A program made the position numbers and the translations under genes. A stretch of 64,000 nt of DNA from positions 186,001-250,000 of the forward strand of contig BDDD01000322.1 in assembly GCA_001972305.1 (NCBI GenBank), given 5' to 3'. The notes below the pieces were generated by a model that was given only the letters and a program-made list of their open reading frames with translations, searched no databases and was not told the origin of the DNA. Origin of the DNA: Cephalotus follicularis. Its lineage: Eukaryota > Streptophyta > Magnoliopsida > Oxalidales > Cephalotaceae. Of the stretch, positions 60,585 through 64,000 are shown piece by piece. Position 1 is the stretch's first letter. The number at the start of each line of letters is the position of its first letter.

Positions 60585-61750
60585 GTTAGGGACTGACCCG
60601 CACTTTGAGCATATCTTTGCATTGCATTCTGATATGAAATGAATTGGTGATTGGAATTTGATTGATTCTAAAGTGTTTTTATTCATTTTAGAAATGTGTA
60701 CATGATTTTATACAAATCATTATTTGATATGAAAATATATATTTTGATAAATGTATGTTTTCAACGGATTGAAACATGGTTTCAAAGATGCAATACGTTT
60801 TGATATAAATTTATTATTTCCAGTACTTTATAAACTACTTGGAAACGATTTGAATTGAATTGATTTGTTGATTGTGATTGATGCCGTACTGGCTGGGGTG
60901 ACGGAGTGTCACTGATGGCTGGTGGCGGGGATGTTCTCCTAGGTGCCATGAGATGGCTAGGGACGCCCAAGTACAATGTTACCTGACACAGAGTGTGAGT
61001 AGCACGGGTTACCATGAATGCTGAACACAGAGTGCGAGCATCATGAGTTTGATTTGTTGCCTTACTTCGTGACCCGGGAGTCGGGGGCCAGAGTAAGAGT
61101 AAGACGTCGGGGCCAGGAGATGGCGGCGCTCTTCGTACCGATTTGATTGGATTGATTTTGTCCTTTGGGACATGATTGATGATTTGATGGTTGCAGCCAC
61201 TTGGCATGGTTGCACCTATTGGCATATATGTATATACATATGTATATGTATGTGTGGCTATATATTATATATTGCATCATGAGTGCATTCATTTCATAGC
61301 ATTCATTATCACTGACCTTGAATTACACTTATGATTTAGCCGAGTGAGGACAAAGCCTAACCCCTACTATTGCAGATTGATGCAGTGATGTGGATGTCGA
61401 CCGTACGCGGCGAATCTGTGGGGAGATGGAGTTTTATTGTTTAAATAAATGTTTTAATGATGTGTTAAGACCTGTATTATTTTGGATTAATGTATTTATG
61501 ATGTTGATTGACTTTTGATCACGCCCCGTTTATGGGCAATCGACGATGACTCAATTATGTTAAGTGTGGGAATCATGTGGTATGGGACACATGAATCGGT
61601 TTATTTATCTAGCTTGTTATTAAATGCTTCCGCACATGTGAATGGAATTGAAGTTTTAAATTTATTGTATTTTGTATAAGCTGGATAACGTTATTTTGAT
61701 TGCCTTTACCATTTTAATGCTATCTTATCAGGAGCGGGGTGTGACAGCAG

Positions 61751-61762
61751 TGGTATCAGAGC
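61751..61762 (+). other. G4 primer-binding site (tRNA-iMet)
   Basis: TGGTATCAGAGC is a perfect match, 4 nt after the LTR. Confidence 0.92.
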
Positions 61763-61888
61763 ATATATCCATTTATATGCTTAACTAGGATACTATCTTT
61801 GGCAATTAAATAAGTGTTCCTGTAAGGAAAGTTCATTAATGATTTAAGATTGTTCCTGATGGTTGATGTTGTTCTGTTATAGGAACAA

Positions 61889-64000
61889 ATGGACGGTCGG
61901 AGAAAACGCGGAAGGCGTAGAGTTGTTAATGAGGATGTTCTCGAGGAGGTGAATCTTGGGGGAGATCCAATGGATAATGTTCCGGAGGCGGAACCCAATG
62001 TGAGAGATCCGATGGACTGCATCGCTGACTACATCCAGCAGCAAATAGCTGCTAATCAGCAACAGATGGCTGCTAATGCAGCAAATATGGAGGAGATGCG
62101 GAGATTGTATGCACAAGCTCAGCCTCAGCAGATGGCTCCTGCTCAAGGTATACATGATGACAGTAGTCGGTTTGGAAGGAACCTTGAAAGGTTCATGAGA
62201 CAGAATCCTCCCAGTTTCAAGGGGGAGCTTGATGCCACTATTGCGGAGAGGTGGCTACAGGATCTAGAGAAGATCTTCGAGGTGATGGAATGCACCGACA
62301 GACAGAAACTGAGATTTGCTGTGTACCGATTGTGGGGTGAGGCCACTCACTGGTGGGAGATGGTCAAAGCTAAATGGGAGGCCACCGAAGTTGCTAGCAC
62401 ATGGGAAGGGTTTCAGGAGGAGTTCCTGGCGACTTATGTACCCCAGATAGAGCGGGAAAGGAGAGAGACGGAGCTCTTAGAGATGCTGCAGGGTGATATG
62501 ACTGTGGCCGAGTATCAGGCCCAATTTGTAGAGCTTGCCAGACATTCAGCTTATCTCGTGGCAGATGAAGAGAAGAAGATTCGGAGATTTTTGAGAGGCC
62601 TGCGACCGGATCTTCTGTCTCGGATCAGAGATATGAAGCTGGGTACTTTTGTGGAAGTCACCCAGAAGGCGAGATTGATAGAGAGTGTACTGAATGAAGA
62701 CCGGGCTGAGACGGCCCGAGCACAGCAGCGTAAACAGACATCTACTCAGTCTAGGCCAGCTTCATTGAAGTGGCAAGGCAGTGATTCTCCAACAAATTCA
62801 CCAAGGAATAGATCCAACCAGTCTGCCAGTCAAGGGAGTAACACGAGACCCGGAGCTTGTTCTGCCTGCGGCCGTATGGGTCACTTTCAGAATGACTGTT
62901 GGTTGAAGAAAGGGCTGTATATGACATGTGGGGAGTCTAGCCACATGGCGAGGGATTGCCCGAGGGGTCAGATGACAGCACCTACTGGGCCAGCGAGTGG
63001 TAGCGGTTCTACACCTGGACCGTCACAGCGGAGGGATACCGGCAAGGGTATCGTGAAAGGTAGAGTTTTCATTCTCACTCAGACAGAAGTTCCAGAGTCT
63101 ACTTCTGTTGTGGGAGGTACTGTATATGTTTACGGCTTTTCTGCTAGAGTGTTGATGGACTCGGGAGCATCGCATTCTTTTATTGCTTCCCGTTTTGCAT
63201 CATGTTTAAATGTGTTTCCTGATTGCATGCCTTATGTTCTTGATGTGAGTACACCCACTGGAGGTTCCATGTGTACAGATTCGGTGTATAGATGTTGCAA
63301 GATTTCTATGGCAGGTGTTATGGTGTATGCAGATTTGATTGAATTACCCATACATGAGTTTGATGTCATCTTGGGTATGGACTGGTTATCAACTTACCGT
63401 GCATACATGGACTGTTATAACAAGACCGTGGATTTTTGCTTACCAGATGGGACTACTGTACCGTTCAAGGGAAACAAAAGATTCTCGACGCCGATTATAT
63501 CTTTCATTCGGGCATCGAGGTACCTGGAGAAAGGATGTAAAGGGTTTCTGGCGCATGTGGTTGACAAGAGAAAGGAAAAGAGTAAGACCATGGAGGAAGT
63601 TCCGGTTGAGAATGAATTTCCAGATGTGTTTCCTGCAGACTTCGTGTCTTTACCCCCGAGGAGGAAAATGGAGTTTGTGATTGACCTAGTACCAGGTACG
63701 ACTCCTATCTCTAAGGAGTCTTACCGAATGGCTCCTGCGGAGTTGAGAGAATTGAAGTTACAGCTGCAAGACCTGATTAATAAGGGTTTTGTACGGCCCA
63801 ATGTTTCTCCATGGGGCATGCCAGTGTTGTTTGTGAAAAAGAAGGATGGGTCGATGAGACTTTGCATCGACTACAAGATGTTGAATAAGGCTACTATCAA
63901 GAATAAGTATCCTCTTCCACATATTGAAGATTTGTTTGACCAGTTACAAGGGTCAAGGGTGTTCTCCAAACTTGATCTGAATTCGGGATATCACCAGCTG
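61889..64000 (+). CDS. G4 gag-protease-RT polyprotein, open to window end
   Basis: I translated 704 codons without a stop; the frame runs off the window. The start ATG lies 127 bp after the primer site and matches the gag starts of G1 and G2 ([11 protein letters not shown] against MDRRRTRARAR). The gag core is at residues about 115-240 ([19 protein letters not shown]). Zinc knuckle 1 is [14 protein letters not shown] at 324-337. Knuckle 2 has Tyr344 in place of its first Cys (then C347, H352, C357). Aspartic protease has [10 protein letters not shown] (Asp424) and ILGMDW near 494-499. The RT N-terminal part from about residue 575 ends in [12 protein letters not shown], before the active site. 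The product would form the particle, mature it and copy element RNA. Confidence 0.93.
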   Translation, partial: MDGRRKRGRRRVVNEDVLEEVNLGGDPMDNVPEAEPNVRDPMDCIADYIQQQIAANQQQMAANAANMEEMRRLYAQAQPQQMAPAQGIHDDSSRFGRNLERFMRQNPPSFKGELDATIAERWLQDLEKIFEVMECTDRQKLRFAVYRLWGEATHWWEMVKAKWEATEVASTWEGFQEEFLATYVPQIERERRETELLEMLQGDMTVAEYQAQFVELARHSAYLVADEEKKIRRFLRGLRPDLLSRIRDMKLGTFVEVTQKARLIESVLNEDRAETARAQQRKQTSTQSRPASLKWQGSDSPTNSPRNRSNQSASQGSNTRPGACSACGRMGHFQNDCWLKKGLYMTCGESSHMARDCPRGQMTAPTGPASGSGSTPGPSQRRDTGKGIVKGRVFILTQTEVPESTSVVGGTVYVYGFSARVLMDSGASHSFIASRFASCLNVFPDCMPYVLDVSTPTGGSMCTDSVYRCCKISMAGVMVYADLIELPIHEFDVILGMDWLSTYRAYMDCYNKTVDFCLPDGTTVPFKGNKRFSTPIISFIRASRYLEKGCKGFLAHVVDKRKEKSKTMEEVPVENEFPDVFPADFVSLPPRRKMEFVIDLVPGTTPISKESYRMAPAELRELKLQLQDLINKGFVRPNVSPWGMPVLFVKKKDGSMRLCIDYKMLNKATIKNKYPLPHIEDLFDQLQGSRVFSKLDLNSGYHQL

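Larger units (their letters stand above)
59453..61746 (+). repeat. G4 5' LTR (2294 bp)
   Basis: It starts TGTAATGCCCGAG and ends GGGTGTGACA. It carries two clusters of CAGTCGACTG-type palindromes. The R/U5-like block near 61333-61392 (GAGTGAGGACAAAGCC, CAGATTGATG) is shared with the G1 and G2 LTRs. A TATAAAT at 60268-60274 just before the second cluster is a weak TATA candidate. A frame at 59776-60090 is probably spurious. Confidence 0.88.
59453..64000 (+). mobile_element. G4: Tekay/Del-like Ty3/gypsy element, intact as far as seen
   Basis: The 5' LTR is 59453-61746, the primer site 61751-61762, and an uninterrupted gag-protease-RT frame runs from 61889 to the last base of the window. It is inserted in the second G3 gag; the 5 bp before it are TAACC. 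Gag and protease resemble those of G1 and G2. No stop, frameshift or nested insertion is visible in 4.5 kb, unlike every other element here, so it is probably the youngest. Confidence 0.9.

Noticed and set aside
2708-61762. tRNA-Met-like matches
   Set aside because: Only 11-12 nt match and each lies next to an LTR; they are primer-binding sites, not tRNA genes.

Overview
This 64 kb window is repeat-dense plant nuclear DNA, probably from a eudicot. I find no convincing host gene, rRNA, tRNA gene or CRISPR array. Nearly all of it is nested LTR retrotransposons, plus one LINE fragment. All elements with a visible primer-binding site use the initiator-Met tRNA site (TGGTATCAGAG-type). The species cannot be named from the sequence.

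Layout. G1 (1-5316, minus) is the gag-protease and 5' LTR of a Tekay/Del-like Ty3/gypsy chromovirus. Its gag is split by a gypsy-type solo LTR, S1 (1332-2450, target duplication TTAGC). G1 sits on a LINE endonuclease fragment (5317-6487). A truncated Ty1/copia LTR (6756-7555) is then cut by C1 (7556-15349, minus), a decayed copia element whose right LTR is broken and abuts a gypsy pol remnant (15351-15720). C2 (16047-48386, plus) is a copia element with perfect 5-bp target duplications (ATGAA). Its leader holds G2 (18883-29524, minus gypsy, duplication TTAAC), and the left LTR of G2 holds a Sirevirus-like solo LTR, S2 (20199-21375). The 3' LTR of C2 is split by another copia element, C3 (36625-48147), whose leader holds gypsy solo LTR S3 (39200-41986). 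G3 (48394-59452, plus gypsy) has the order LTR-internal-LTR-partial internal. Its second gag is interrupted by G4 (59453-64000, plus, Tekay-like), which carries an uninterrupted 704-codon gag-protease-RT frame running off the window. G4 is the only element here that looks recently active.

Two signals go beyond ordinary retrotransposon annotation. First, clusters of short palindromes built on a GTCGAC core recur in LTRs or leaders of unrelated families. The flanks come in three self-complementary versions: GCGTCGACGC, CAGTCGACTG (with CAGCCGACTG) and GAGTCGACTC. Related gypsy LTRs carry clusters at corresponding places but with different flanks. Second, the untranslated leaders of the copia elements C1, C2 and C3 hold stem-loops whose loops are conserved while stem sequences change and still pair, which suggests a maintained RNA structure such as a packaging, dimerisation or translation signal.

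The coding regions of G1, G2, G3, C1, C2 and C3 are pseudogenes with frameshifts, stops or lost catalytic residues. If G4 is complete beyond the window, it would supply its own Gag, protease, reverse transcriptase, RNase H and integrase. The other elements could be copied only in trans.
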